A stretch of DNA of 64,000 bases, taken from the NCBI RefSeq assembly GCF_000317575.1, contig NC_019748.1, forward strand, positions 1,318,001 to 1,382,000. The letters run 5' to 3'. The DNA comes from Stanieria cyanosphaera PCC 7437. Its GTDB lineage: Bacteria; Cyanobacteriota; Cyanobacteriia; Cyanobacteriales; Xenococcaceae. Below, in pieces: positions 40,681-50,144 of the stretch (position 1 is its first letter; each line of letters opens with the position of its first letter). The notes under the pieces are model-generated. The model was given only the letters and a program-made list of their open reading frames with translations. It was not told the DNA's origin and made no database searches. The position numbers were made by a program, and so were the translations under genes.

Positions 40681-41736
40681 ATGGTAGAACAATTTAACCA
40701 AAGCACTTTAGATTTACCTCGACTGCTACAACAGTTATTAGAAAAACAATCTCTCTCCCAAACACAAGCAGCCCAATTGATGGAGGGATGGCTGCAAGAA
40801 GAAATTCCTCCTGTAATTTCGGGAGCAATTTTGGCTGCAATCCAAGCTAAAGGAGTTTCGGCAGATGAATTAGCTGGAATGGCACAAGTGTTACAAAACC
40901 AATCTGTACAGCAACAAAAAATTCAACATGATTCTCCTGTGATTGATACTTGTGGAACAGGAGGGGATGGAGCTTCTACTTTTAATATTTCTACAGCAGT
41001 AGCTTTTATAGCAGCAGCAGCAGGAGTAAAAGTTGCTAAACATGGTAATCGTTCTGCTTCGAGTAAAGTAGGTTCGGCTGATGTTTTGGAATATTTGGGA
41101 GTCAACTTAACGGCATCTTCAGCCAAAGTAGCAGCAGCTTTAGATGAAGTAGGAATTACTTTTTTGTTTGCGCCTGGTTGGCATCCTGCGATGAAAAGTG
41201 TGGCACCTTTAAGAAAAACTCTTCAAATTAGAACTGTATTTAATCTTTTAGGTCCTTTAGTTAATCCTCTGCGTCCTACTGGTCAAGTTATTGGTGTGTA
41301 TGACTCTTTATTTTTAAATAGTATGGCAGGAGCGTTAAATAAACTAGGAATACCTAAAGCAATTATTTTACATGGTAGAGAAAAGCTTGACGAAGCAGGA
41401 TTAGGCGATAGTACAGATTTAGCTATGTTAACTGAAAACAAAGTCAGTTTAGCTAGCATCAATCCTCAAGAATTGGGTTTAACTTCTGCACCAGTGAATC
41501 AATTAAAGGGCGGTGAAGTTGAAGAAAATGCAACTATTTTACGTAATGTTCTTCAAGGTAGAGGTACACAAGCTCAACAAGATGCCTTAGCTTTAAATGC
41601 TGCTTTAGCTTTACAGGTAGGAGAGGTTGTTGGTTTTGGTAATCATGCTCAAGGTATTGAAATGGCAAAAGAAATCATATCTAGTGGTGCAGCTTGGCTG
41701 AAGTTAGAAGAGTTAGTTAAATTTTTAGCAAGTTAG
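40681..41736 (+). CDS. trpD: Anthranilate phosphoribosyltransferase
   Basis: 351 aa. The glycine-rich PRPP site [17 protein letters not shown], followed by [21 protein letters not shown] and [12 protein letters not shown], are the diagnostic TrpD blocks. The enzyme joins anthranilate and PRPP in the second step of tryptophan synthesis. The N-terminal helical domain (residues 1-80) is complete. No other trp gene is adjacent, as usual in cyanobacteria. Confidence 0.95.
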   Translation: MVEQFNQSTLDLPRLLQQLLEKQSLSQTQAAQLMEGWLQEEIPPVISGAILAAIQAKGVSADELAGMAQVLQNQSVQQQKIQHDSPVIDTCGTGGDGASTFNISTAVAFIAAAAGVKVAKHGNRSASSKVGSADVLEYLGVNLTASSAKVAAALDEVGITFLFAPGWHPAMKSVAPLRKTLQIRTVFNLLGPLVNPLRPTGQVIGVYDSLFLNSMAGALNKLGIPKAIILHGREKLDEAGLGDSTDLAMLTENKVSLASINPQELGLTSAPVNQLKGGEVEENATILRNVLQGRGTQAQQDALALNAALALQVGEVVGFGNHAQGIEMAKEIISSGAAWLKLEELVKFLAS

Positions 41737-41764
41737 TTTGTTTTTAAGTAAAAAGTAGATTAGT

Positions 41765-41795
41765 TGTGTTCTATGCAACTGAAAATTGCTGTAAG
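41765..41795 (+). repeat. Dispersed repeat D, copy 2
   Basis: TGTGTTCTATGCAACTGAAA then ATTGCTGTAAG. It differs from copy 1 (29093) at few positions and is likewise preceded by AAGTAAAAAGTA. Confidence 0.6.
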
Positions 41796-41946
41796 TAAAG
41801 TTTTTCACTTGGATACCAAGAATATTTTCAATGATTTCTTCAAAACAAAAGTAAGGCATAGAGGGGATTCTTTATAATTAAAACTGTTTCACTCTTTATT
41901 CGTAAAAAGTGAAGCAATGAAGTGATTTTTTATGTAGACATTAGTA

Positions 41947-43980
41947 ATGGAAACGCTATATCAGTACGCTTGGCTGATTCCTGTCCTACCTTTATTAGGA
42001 GCAATGTTGGTAGGAATAGGTTTGATCTCCTTTAATAAGGCGACTAACAAACTGAGAAAAATTAATGGTGTTTTGATCGTCTCCATCCTCGGCGCAGCAA
42101 TGGTGATGTCCTTTGCTATCCTCTGGAGTCAGATTCACGGACACGAAGCTTACACTCGTACAATTGAATGGGCAGCAGCAGGTGATTTTCATCTGACGAT
42201 GGGTTATACCATTGACCACCTTAATGCGTTGATGTTGGTAATCGTCACTACTGTAGCCTTTTTGGTCATGATTTATACCGATGGCTACATGGCTCATGAC
42301 CAAGGTTATGTACGTTTTTATGCTTATTTGAGTATTTTTAGTTCTTCGATGTTGGGATTAGTGATTAGTCCTAACTTAGTCCAGATTTACATTTTCTGGG
42401 AATTGGTAGGGATGTGTTCCTATCTTCTGATTGGTTTCTGGTTTGACCGCAAAGCTGCTGCTGATGCCTGTCAAAAGGCTTTTGTAACTAACCGCGTTGG
42501 TGACTTTGGCTTGTTGTTAGGAATGTTGGGTTTATATTGGGCAACAGGCAGTTTTGAGTTTGATGTGATGGGAGAACGCCTCTCAGAATTAGTGTCTTCT
42601 GGAGCGTTAGGGGGTGGATTAGCAGCTTTATTTGCTATTTTGGTCTTTATGGGACCTGTTGCCAAATCTGCCCAATTTCCCCTTCATGTTTGGTTACCAG
42701 ATGCGATGGAGGGTCCTACCCCAATTTCTGCTTTAATTCATGCTGCAACAATGGTAGCTGCTGGGGTATATTTAATCGCTAAGATGTATCCCGTGTTTGA
42801 ACACGTTCCTGCTGCAATGACTGTCATTGCTTGGACTGGTGCAGTTACTGCTTTTCTGGGAGCAACGATCGCTTTAACTCAAAATGATATTAAGAAGGGT
42901 TTAGCCTATTCCACCATGTCCCAACTCGGTTATATGGTCATGGCGATGGGAATTGGTTCTTATTCGGCGGGGTTATTCCACCTGATGACTCATGCTTATT
43001 TTAAAGCGATGTTGTTCCTTTGTTCTGGTTCAGTTATTCATGGTATGGAAGCAGTGGTGGGACATAATCCAGTTTTGGCGCAGGATATGCGTTTGATGGG
43101 TGGATTGCGTAAGTATATGCCAATCACCGCCATTACTTTTTTAATTGGTAATTTGGCGATTTCTGGGATTCCTCCCTTTGCTGGTTTTTGGTCAAAGGAT
43201 GAAATTTTGGGACAAGCTTTTTCTGCTAACCCCTCCCTGTGGTTTATCGGTTGGGCAACAGCAGGTTTAACCGCCTTTTATATGTTCCGAATGTATTTTA
43301 TGACCTTTGAAGGGGAATTCCGCGGTAATGATACGGGTATTCGTCAGCAACTTTTAACCGCAGCAGGTGTACAATTTGGCCCAGGGGCAATGGATGTAGA
43401 AGAAGCTGAACATCATGGACACAGTCATTCTCCTCATGAATCTCCATTAACTATGGCTTTGCCTTTAGTCGTGTTAGCAGTACCTTCGGTAGGCATTGGT
43501 TTACTTGGTCGTCCTTGGGAAAACTATTTTGAAGAGTTTATTCACGCGCCTGGAGAAACGGTTACCGAAATTGCAGCCGAAGCGAGTCATTTTGAGTGGA
43601 GCGAATTCTTAATTATGGCAGGACTTTCTGTGGCGATCGCTACAGTGGGGATTATTGTCGCTTTCTTGATGTATCGTGCTAAAAAAATCGATCCAGTTGC
43701 GATCGCGAAAAAATATCCCGCTCTTTACAAGCTTTCTCTCAACAAATGGTATTTCGATGAGATTTACGACAAAGTTTTTGTGATGGGTTCTCGTCGTTTA
43801 GCTAGACAAATTATGGAGGTAGACTATCGCGTAGTCGATGGTGCAGTCAACTTAACTGGTTTGGCAACCTTAGTCAGTGGTGAAGGATTGAAATATTTAG
43901 AAAATGGTCGCGCTCAATTCTATGCCTTGATTATCTTTGCTGCTGTGTTGGTTTTTGTGTTGGTGTTTAGTGTTGTTTAA
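41947..43980 (+). CDS. ndhF: NAD(P)H-quinone oxidoreductase subunit 5 (NdhF1-type)
   Basis: 677 aa, ~15-16 membrane helices. The proton-pumping core carries YIFWELVGMCSYLLIGFWF with its Glu, HVWLPDAMEGPTPISALIHA and MSQLGYMVMAMG, all NuoL/NdhF signatures. A C-terminal extension with a His-rich loop (HHGHSHSPHE) and KWYFDEIYDKVFV belongs to the long amphipathic helix region. It is a subunit of NDH-1 in cyclic electron flow and respiration. The sequence type fits the constitutive NdhF1 rather than the CO2-uptake NdhF3. Confidence 0.93.
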   Translation: METLYQYAWLIPVLPLLGAMLVGIGLISFNKATNKLRKINGVLIVSILGAAMVMSFAILWSQIHGHEAYTRTIEWAAAGDFHLTMGYTIDHLNALMLVIVTTVAFLVMIYTDGYMAHDQGYVRFYAYLSIFSSSMLGLVISPNLVQIYIFWELVGMCSYLLIGFWFDRKAAADACQKAFVTNRVGDFGLLLGMLGLYWATGSFEFDVMGERLSELVSSGALGGGLAALFAILVFMGPVAKSAQFPLHVWLPDAMEGPTPISALIHAATMVAAGVYLIAKMYPVFEHVPAAMTVIAWTGAVTAFLGATIALTQNDIKKGLAYSTMSQLGYMVMAMGIGSYSAGLFHLMTHAYFKAMLFLCSGSVIHGMEAVVGHNPVLAQDMRLMGGLRKYMPITAITFLIGNLAISGIPPFAGFWSKDEILGQAFSANPSLWFIGWATAGLTAFYMFRMYFMTFEGEFRGNDTGIRQQLLTAAGVQFGPGAMDVEEAEHHGHSHSPHESPLTMALPLVVLAVPSVGIGLLGRPWENYFEEFIHAPGETVTEIAAEASHFEWSEFLIMAGLSVAIATVGIIVAFLMYRAKKIDPVAIAKKYPALYKLSLNKWYFDEIYDKVFVMGSRRLARQIMEVDYRVVDGAVNLTGLATLVSGEGLKYLENGRAQFYALIIFAAVLVFVLVFSVV

Positions 43981-44103
43981 TCATCACACTGCAATTGAAT
44001 AATTCAAAAACGCGGTCGCATTGAACTTATTTTAGTAGAGCGATCGCTTTATTTTTTTTATTAATCTTATTTGAAGAAAGTTTTCGTATCAATAGGAATC
44101 ATT

Positions 44104-45726
44104 GTGACAAGCTATCTTATTGCTGAAAATTTAGCCGACTCTAATTTAGAATCTACACTTTCGACAAATCCTAATGCCTTTGCAGGATTAGTTAGTACTC
44201 TGATCATTTTGTTACTTGTCGCGACTGCTGTTGCCTTAATCACCCGATGGCTAAAAATTTCTTATGTCATAGGTTTAGTTTTAGCAGGGTTAGTAATCTC
44301 TAAACAGGCATTACCAGAATCAATTGGCTTAAACCCAGACGTAATTTTGAATTTGTTTTTGCCAATTTTGATTTTTGAGGCTGCTATTAATACTGAAATC
44401 AGTCGTTTACGAAGTACTATCAAGCCAATTACTTTACTCGCAGGACCTGGCGTGGTTTTATCTGCTGCTATTACAGCAGCGTTGCTCAAATATGGTCTTA
44501 ACTTAGAATGGCTCACCGCTTGTGCTATAGGTGTAATTTTAACAATTACTGATACAGTATCTGTGATTGCAGCTTTTAGAACCGTACCTGTTCCTGGCAG
44601 ACTTGCCACCATTGTTGAAGGAGAAAGTCTTTTAAATGATGGGGTCGCTTTGGTGTTACTGAGTCTGATCAGCACAATTCATACCCAGGGTTCTTTTAGT
44701 GTTGGGCAGGGAATTGAGCAACTTTTGATCGCCTTTGTTGGTGGAGGCATTTTAGGACTAGGACTGGGTTATCTTTGTCTTAGTTTATTCAAGTATTTGG
44801 ATGACGCTTTAAGTACTATTTTGTTGACGGTTGCCGTATCTTTGGGGACATTTCAAATTGGTCAATTATTGGGAGTTTCTAGTGCGATCGCAGTATTGAT
44901 TGCTGGGTTGGTGATTGGTAATCTTGGTTTTCGCCAAACTTCTGCCACTACCAAAGTTACTCTCTTAAACTTCTGGGAATACGCTGGATTTGGAGTGAAT
45001 ACTTTTATTTTTTTACTGGTAGGGATTGAAGTAGAGCCACTAATTCTTTTAAGAACCATTCCCGCAGCACTTTTAGCGATTGTAGCTTACCAAATCGGAC
45101 GAATATGTGTAATTTATCCTTTACTTTATCTACTACATTTCTTTGATCGACCTTTACCGCTTCGTTGGCAACACGTCTTAATTGTAGGAAATGTTAAAGG
45201 TTCTTTATCAATGGCACTGGCTCTTAGCTTACCATTGACGTTACCTGGACGCACAGATGTAATTACTTTGGTCTTTAGTACAGTTTTAGTCTCATTCATC
45301 GGACAGGGATTAAGCTTATCTTGGTTTGTTAAACGATTAAAGTTATCTAAACATTCTGCCGTTAAACAGAGAATTGAAACTCTACAATTAAACTTGATTG
45401 CCTCCAAGGCAGCCCAACAGGAATTGAAAAATCTTTTGCAGTCTGGTAGTCTACCTAAATCCCTTTATGAAGAACTCTTTGCTAGTTATCAGGCAAGAAT
45501 TGCTACATCAGAAAGGGAACTGCGAGATCTCTACAACCAGCGCATTAGCGAAAAGCAAAAGAAGACTCAAGAGCGGAACTATCTAGATGGACTGCGCCGT
45601 CGCCTTTATCTAGCAGAAAAGGGAGCTATTAATGATGCAGTACGTAAAGGACTTCTTTCTGATGACTTAGCTCAATCCCAAATTAAAGAATTAAATGAGA
45701 AACTTTTATCTCTTAAAGATGACTAA
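44104..45726 (+). CDS. CPA1-family Na+/H+ antiporter (NhaP-like)
   Basis: About 540 aa with ~12 membrane helices. TDTVSVIAAF and VEGESLLNDGVALVL are the ion-binding helices of CPA1/NhaP exchangers. The C-terminal ~130 residues (SKHSAVKQRIETLQ...) are a charged cytosolic tail, probably regulatory. It exchanges Na+ (or K+) for protons. I favour GTG at 44104 with AGGAA six nt before. A TTG at 44071 also opens the frame. Its last 4 nt overlap the convergent TrkA-like gene. Confidence 0.88.
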   Translation: MTSYLIAENLADSNLESTLSTNPNAFAGLVSTLIILLLVATAVALITRWLKISYVIGLVLAGLVISKQALPESIGLNPDVILNLFLPILIFEAAINTEISRLRSTIKPITLLAGPGVVLSAAITAALLKYGLNLEWLTACAIGVILTITDTVSVIAAFRTVPVPGRLATIVEGESLLNDGVALVLLSLISTIHTQGSFSVGQGIEQLLIAFVGGGILGLGLGYLCLSLFKYLDDALSTILLTVAVSLGTFQIGQLLGVSSAIAVLIAGLVIGNLGFRQTSATTKVTLLNFWEYAGFGVNTFIFLLVGIEVEPLILLRTIPAALLAIVAYQIGRICVIYPLLYLLHFFDRPLPLRWQHVLIVGNVKGSLSMALALSLPLTLPGRTDVITLVFSTVLVSFIGQGLSLSWFVKRLKLSKHSAVKQRIETLQLNLIASKAAQQELKNLLQSGSLPKSLYEELFASYQARIATSERELRDLYNQRISEKQKKTQERNYLDGLRRRLYLAEKGAINDAVRKGLLSDDLAQSQIKELNEKLLSLKDD

Positions 45727-46400
45727 GAACATAGTCCCATAAAATCAATCAACTGCCTAACCAGATTAGGTTTAGTAACAGCAAGAATCGTTGAACCACT
45801 TTCTAAAACTGTGTTGCCATTAGGAATAATTAAATCTTCATGGGGATGAGCTTGATAGCCAATAATCAAAGTGCCAGCAGGAAAACGAGGATTTTGAGCG
45901 ATTTCAGCGATACTACGACCTACAACATTACATTGCTTTGGAATTGTCAGTTTTAAAACTTCAACTTGTCCTTGTTCAAAGTGAATCATCGCATCCACTT
46001 CAGGATAATCAATCGCGTTAATAATTCTAGTAACAGCAAGTTGAGTAGTACTAATAATATGACTTGCCCCAGCTAGTAGATAAGGTTCAGCAAAATCGCG
46101 ATCGCTCATACGTACTATGATTTGAGTTACACCGTAATGTTTGGATAGGGTTACTAATGCCAAGTTAAGGGCATCATCTTGAAGCGTAGCAATAACCGCA
46201 TCAGCTTTACGAATTCCCGCCTCTAGTAAGACAGTTGTATTGACTGCACTGCCTTCAAAAGTCATCACACCAATTTTTTCACGGGCATACTGACAAGCAA
46301 GGGGATCGGTATCGATAACGGCGATGGTGTGTCCCATTTCGAGTAAGGTTTTGGCTAAATCTGCCCCCATCATCCCTACTCCGCCAATCAGAACGTACAT
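45723..46400 (-). CDS. TrkA-like potassium uptake regulator
   Basis: 225 aa. The N-terminal RCK domain has the nucleotide-binding turn GGVGMMGADLAKTLL and acidic end AVIDTDP. A TrkA-C domain occupies ~140-220 (VEVLKLTIPKQCNVVGRSI...GSTILAVTKP). It is a soluble subunit that gates a Trk/Ktr K+ transporter on binding NAD(H) or ATP. No membrane subunit is nearby. It overlaps the Na+/H+ antiporter tail-to-tail, so their mRNAs are complementary at the ends. Confidence 0.88.
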   Translation of the reverse strand: MYVLIGGVGMMGADLAKTLLEMGHTIAVIDTDPLACQYAREKIGVMTFEGSAVNTTVLLEAGIRKADAVIATLQDDALNLALVTLSKHYGVTQIIVRMSDRDFAEPYLLAGASHIISTTQLAVTRIINAIDYPEVDAMIHFEQGQVEVLKLTIPKQCNVVGRSIAEIAQNPRFPAGTLIIGYQAHPHEDLIIPNGNTVLESGSTILAVTKPNLVRQLIDFMGLCS

Positions 46401-46553
46401 TTTGACTCCTAATTTCTTAACTTAAGTTTCTTTAATATCTTGTCTGATCTTTCATGCCAAATTAAGAATTACAAACTAACAATTCTCAATTTCTAATAGT
46501 AAGGAGTAAATTCATACTGTCATCAAAACTTTTTTGTACTACATCTATTGCTC

Positions 46554-47285
46554 ATGAATTCATCACAACCGAATCATCAAAATCACAATAAAGCTTCTGG
46601 TTTAGTTCATCAACCTTTTCCTGAACATGAAATTAATATTTTTAATCCTCCTAAAAATAATCCCAACGGCTGTTTAACTAAATCAAATTCTGAATCTGTT
46701 TGGCAAGCTTCAACTCAATTATCTTCTCCTTTGCCTAATAATTGGTTAGATCAAAAAGTTAATCCTTGGATAATTAGTTCGCTGCTAATTGTACTTTTGA
46801 CTAATGTTGTGTCTGGTCTAGTTATTTATTTTTATCAATCAAATACTGAAACTAAATTAGTTCAAGATCAGCAGGTTAATTCTATTAATAGTCCTAATTT
46901 AGCAGCCGAAGAGTTTATCGATCTCAATCAAACAAGTTTAAGTAATATTGTTCTGCCTCAAGCTAAAAAAAATAATAATGTTAAGACTAAATCTAAACTT
47001 AAAGAAAAGATTATTTCTCCGTTAGCTATTCCTCCTACTAGTATTCCTAACCCACTGGGAATGACCTCTTCAATTGCTCCTAATTATTATTATATTTTGT
47101 CAGAATATACAGGTGAAGAATCCTTAGCTTTGGCACAACAAAAAGTTGCTAATGTTTCCTTAGTTAATTTTCCTCAAGGTGTTTTTATTTATTTAGGAGC
47201 TTTTGCTGCCAAAGAGCAAGCTAATCAATTTGTGACACAACTTAAACACGAAGGAATGGATGCTTATATTTATCCTTTTGAATAA
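46554..47285 (+). CDS. Single-helix protein with a C-terminal SPOR-like domain
   Basis: About 243 aa. An Asn/Pro-rich cytosolic part (1-80) is followed by one helix (~85-105, ISSLLIVLLTNVVSGLVIYF), a low-complexity linker and a C-terminal ~70-residue module (YYYILSEYTGEESLALAQQ ... GVFIYLGAFAAKEQANQFV). The spacing resembles SPOR domains that bind denuded peptidoglycan at division sites. ATG at 46554 was used (TTG at 46548 is an alternative). No Shine-Dalgarno. Moderately sure of the domain. Confidence 0.6.
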   Translation: MNSSQPNHQNHNKASGLVHQPFPEHEINIFNPPKNNPNGCLTKSNSESVWQASTQLSSPLPNNWLDQKVNPWIISSLLIVLLTNVVSGLVIYFYQSNTETKLVQDQQVNSINSPNLAAEEFIDLNQTSLSNIVLPQAKKNNNVKTKSKLKEKIISPLAIPPTSIPNPLGMTSSIAPNYYYILSEYTGEESLALAQQKVANVSLVNFPQGVFIYLGAFAAKEQANQFVTQLKHEGMDAYIYPFE

Positions 47286-47367
47286 TGTTGTAGCGTTTCT
47301 TCTTATCGTGTGGTACATTAACACTCTGGTTTTTGTGGATTGTTAATAGTTGATTATTGATCCTTCA

Positions 47368-47395
47368 TAATTAGTAATTAGTAACTGTTAATGGT
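47368..47395 (+). repeat. TTAGTAA heptamer repeat, short run
   Basis: CATAATTAGTAATTAGTAAC followed by TGTTAATGG. Same heptamer as at 34571. Confidence 0.5.
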
Positions 47396-47488
47396 AGATT
47401 TTATGATTTCGAGAATTGCTATAATTTAGTTTTTGAAATTAGGAGAAAATACCCCAACTAAAAAAAATAGATGGGGAAACAATTTTGT

Positions 47489-47707
47489 TTAATTTTTGTT
47501 TATTAATTGCCAAATGATTTCTGGTAGTTTTATAATTTCTTGCCAAATAGTTTGATATTGAATACCAAATACTAGCTGTAAAATCAGCAGAATTGCAGCA
47601 ATAGTTATAGCTGTACTCAGACTTGCTTTTAAAACTTTAACTAGCCAAGTAAAAATTAGCCAAGTGATGACAACCGAAGCAATAACTACAATTAGTTCTA
47701 CTGACAT
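47489..47707 (-). CDS. Small two-helix membrane protein
   Basis: About 72 aa. Two hydrophobic segments (SVELIVVIASVVITWLIFTW and a second ending ILLILQLVFGI), then an amphipathic tail. ATG at 47707. No family recognised. It lies 20 nt downstream of the dxr stop on the same strand, so it probably shares the dxr transcript. Confidence 0.6.
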   Translation of the reverse strand: MSVELIVVIASVVITWLIFTWLVKVLKASLSTAITIAAILLILQLVFGIQYQTIWQEIIKLPEIIWQLINKN

Positions 47708-47727
47708 AAACAAAGTAAGAAAAAAAT

Positions 47728-48924
47728 TTATGTTAAAGAAATTAAAGAACCGCTTTGGTTTAATTCCTTACTAGCAGTTATAACAGTTTCTCTTGCCCAA
47801 TTATCTGCATTCAGAATATCTTCTAAAGTGGGAGTTTGAGTATTTTGATTGTAAGCGCGATCGCAAGTAGTTTCGATTAAACGGGGTATGTCTAAAAATT
47901 GAATTTGTTCGGCTAAAAATAAAGCTACTGCTTGTTCATTAGCTGCATTGAGTACCGCAGGCATTAAACCGCCAGCTTGCCCGGCTGCATAAGCTAGTTG
48001 CATACAAGGATATTTATCATGATCTGGTTCACGGAAAGTTAAATCACCAGCTTTGACTAAATCTAAGCGTTCCCAATCAGTATAAATCCTTTCAGGAAAA
48101 GACAAGGCATAAAGTAAAGGTAAACGCATATCGGGCCATCCTAACTGAGCTAGTACAGATGTATCTTGTAGCTCAATTAAAGAGTGAATGATACTTTGGG
48201 GATGAATCACAATTTCGATGCGATCGTAATCTAAGCCAAACAAAAAGTGCGCTTCAATTACTTCTAAACCTTTATTCATTAAGGTTGCTGAATCGATAGT
48301 AATTTTTTGACCCATCGACCAGTTAGGATGTTTGAGAGCATCTTTAACCGTAACAGTGCTTAATTTCTCGACAGGAAGATCGCGGAAAGCACCACCAGAA
48401 GCAGTTAAAATAATTTTTCTTAAACCGCCTTGGGGAACACCTTGTAAACATTGAAAAATGGCTGAATGTTCCGAGTCCGCAGGAAGAAGTTTAACGCCGT
48501 GTTTTTTGACTAAAGGTAAAACAACGGGACCTCCTGCAATTAAAGTTTCTTTGTTAGCGAGGGCAATATCTTTACCTGCTTCTATCGCAGCAATGGTAGG
48601 TAATAAACCAGCACAACCAACAATTCCTGTCACTACACTTTCTGCATCACCATAACGCGCTACTTCAACTACTCCTTCTGCTCCTGCTACAATTTGCGGA
48701 GGATTAGGTAAAGAAGCGGTCTCATTTTGTAATTCGGGAAGTTTTTCTGGACAAGAAGTAGCGACTATTTCTGGTTCAAATTGACGAATTTGTTGCACTA
48801 AAAGCTCAATATTTCGTCCTGCTGCTAAACCAACTACACGAAATTTATCTGGATGATGGGCAACAATATCTAAAGTTTGCGTACCAATAGAACCAGTAGA
48901 ACCAAGAATTGTAATTGCTTTCAC
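47728..48924 (-). CDS. dxr: 1-deoxy-D-xylulose 5-phosphate reductoisomerase
   Basis: 398 aa. NADPH site [18 protein letters not shown], metal site [15 protein letters not shown] and [11 protein letters not shown], plus [20 protein letters not shown], all DXR signatures. It converts DXP to 2-C-methyl-D-erythritol 4-phosphate, the second MEP-pathway step feeding carotenoids, phytol and quinones. Normal length. Confidence 0.96.
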   Translation of the reverse strand: MKAITILGSTGSIGTQTLDIVAHHPDKFRVVGLAAGRNIELLVQQIRQFEPEIVATSCPEKLPELQNETASLPNPPQIVAGAEGVVEVARYGDAESVVTGIVGCAGLLPTIAAIEAGKDIALANKETLIAGGPVVLPLVKKHGVKLLPADSEHSAIFQCLQGVPQGGLRKIILTASGGAFRDLPVEKLSTVTVKDALKHPNWSMGQKITIDSATLMNKGLEVIEAHFLFGLDYDRIEIVIHPQSIIHSLIELQDTSVLAQLGWPDMRLPLLYALSFPERIYTDWERLDLVKAGDLTFREPDHDKYPCMQLAYAAGQAGGLMPAVLNAANEQAVALFLAEQIQFLDIPRLIETTCDRAYNQNTQTPTLEDILNADNWARETVITASKELNQSGSLISLT

Positions 48925-49098
48925 GATATTTGCTGAATTTTGATTGGGGATCGACTTTCCTCCACTATAAATTGTTCGTGTATTCTTAGTTAAGCCCTAA
49001 AAGTTGTTTTTCATAAGATAACAAATTATTTGAATAATCAATATACTTTTAAAAGAAGTTCCTTTCTAAATACGGGCAACCTCTGAGTTGTTGAGACA

Positions 49099-49983
49099 AT
49101 GACGATTGGGAAAATACTTAAATTATTAAAAGAAACTTTTCAACAATGGCAAAAAGATAAAGTATCACTTTTAGCTGCTGCCTTAGCTTATTACACAGTT
49201 TTTTCCATTGCACCCTTATTAGTTCTGGCAGTTGCGATCGCTGGGTCGGTTTTTGGACAAGATGCTGCTAAAGCAGAGACAATTAGTCAATTAGAAAATT
49301 TAGTAGGTACGGAAGGAACAAGCGCGATTGTAGTAGCGTTAAATAATGCTAATCAACCAGAACTAGGTAATATAGCTTCATTAATTAGTGTGGGAATTTT
49401 GTTAGTTGGTGCTTCGGGAGTTTTTGGTCAACTACAAGATGCACTAAATACGGTTTGGAATGTACAACCCAAACCAGGAAGAGGGATTTGGTTATTTATC
49501 AGTAAGCGGTTACTTTCTTTCTTAATGGTAGTCGCGATCGGTTTTTTATTACTTGCTTCTTTAATTATTAGTGCAGTTTTATCTACTGTGAGAAAATTAA
49601 ATATTGATTTTTTGCCTGGTTCAGAATTTTTATGGGAAAATATTGATTTTTTTGTCTCTTTTGGCTTACTAACTTTTATGTTTGCTTTAATGTTTAAATA
49701 TGTTCCTGATGTCAAAATTACTTGGAAAGATGTCTCGGTAGGAGCAATTATTACTTCTTTATTATTTATTTTTGGTAAATTTTTATTGGGATGGTATTTT
49801 GAAAAAGGTGGTTTAGGTTCTACTTATGGCGCAGCAGGTTCTTTGATTATCTTTTTAGCTTGGGTTTATTATTCGGCTCAAATTATTTTGTTTGGAGCAG
49901 AGTTTACTCAAGTTTATGCTCATAAATATGGTTCTAAAATTTTGCCTAGTCGTCGTTCTCAAAGAGTAGAACTTAATAATTAA
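49099..49983 (+). CDS. YihY/BrkB family membrane protein
   Basis: 294 aa, six membrane helices. LLAAALAYYTVFSIAPLLVL near the N-terminus and GAAGSLIIFLAWVYYSAQI near the end are the two conserved blocks of the YihY/BrkB family (once mislabelled RNase BN). Transport or envelope roles have been suggested, none proven. Monocistronic. Confidence 0.88.
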   Translation: MTIGKILKLLKETFQQWQKDKVSLLAAALAYYTVFSIAPLLVLAVAIAGSVFGQDAAKAETISQLENLVGTEGTSAIVVALNNANQPELGNIASLISVGILLVGASGVFGQLQDALNTVWNVQPKPGRGIWLFISKRLLSFLMVVAIGFLLLASLIISAVLSTVRKLNIDFLPGSEFLWENIDFFVSFGLLTFMFALMFKYVPDVKITWKDVSVGAIITSLLFIFGKFLLGWYFEKGGLGSTYGAAGSLIIFLAWVYYSAQIILFGAEFTQVYAHKYGSKILPSRRSQRVELNN

Positions 49984-50075
49984 TTTGCCGAGATACAAAG
50001 TTGTTGGTTTGAAGACAGGAGGCAGAAGGCAGAAGTAAAATGCATCTGAGTAAATTGAGAAACACTATACTTTTA

Positions 50076-50144
50076 TTGGCTGAAAGTGCAATTCTTTTGG
50101 ATAATAGTTGCCAAAATGTTCTTAACCCGAATTGATGTTACTTA
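50076..50144 (+). repeat. Dispersed intergenic repeat, copy B
   Basis: TTGGCTGAAAGTGCAATTCT ... CCAAAATGTTCTTAACCCGA ... GTTACTTA. It ends exactly on the stop codon of the CBS-type CLC gene. Matches copy A (24331-24400, inverted) over ~70 bp. Confidence 0.75.
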
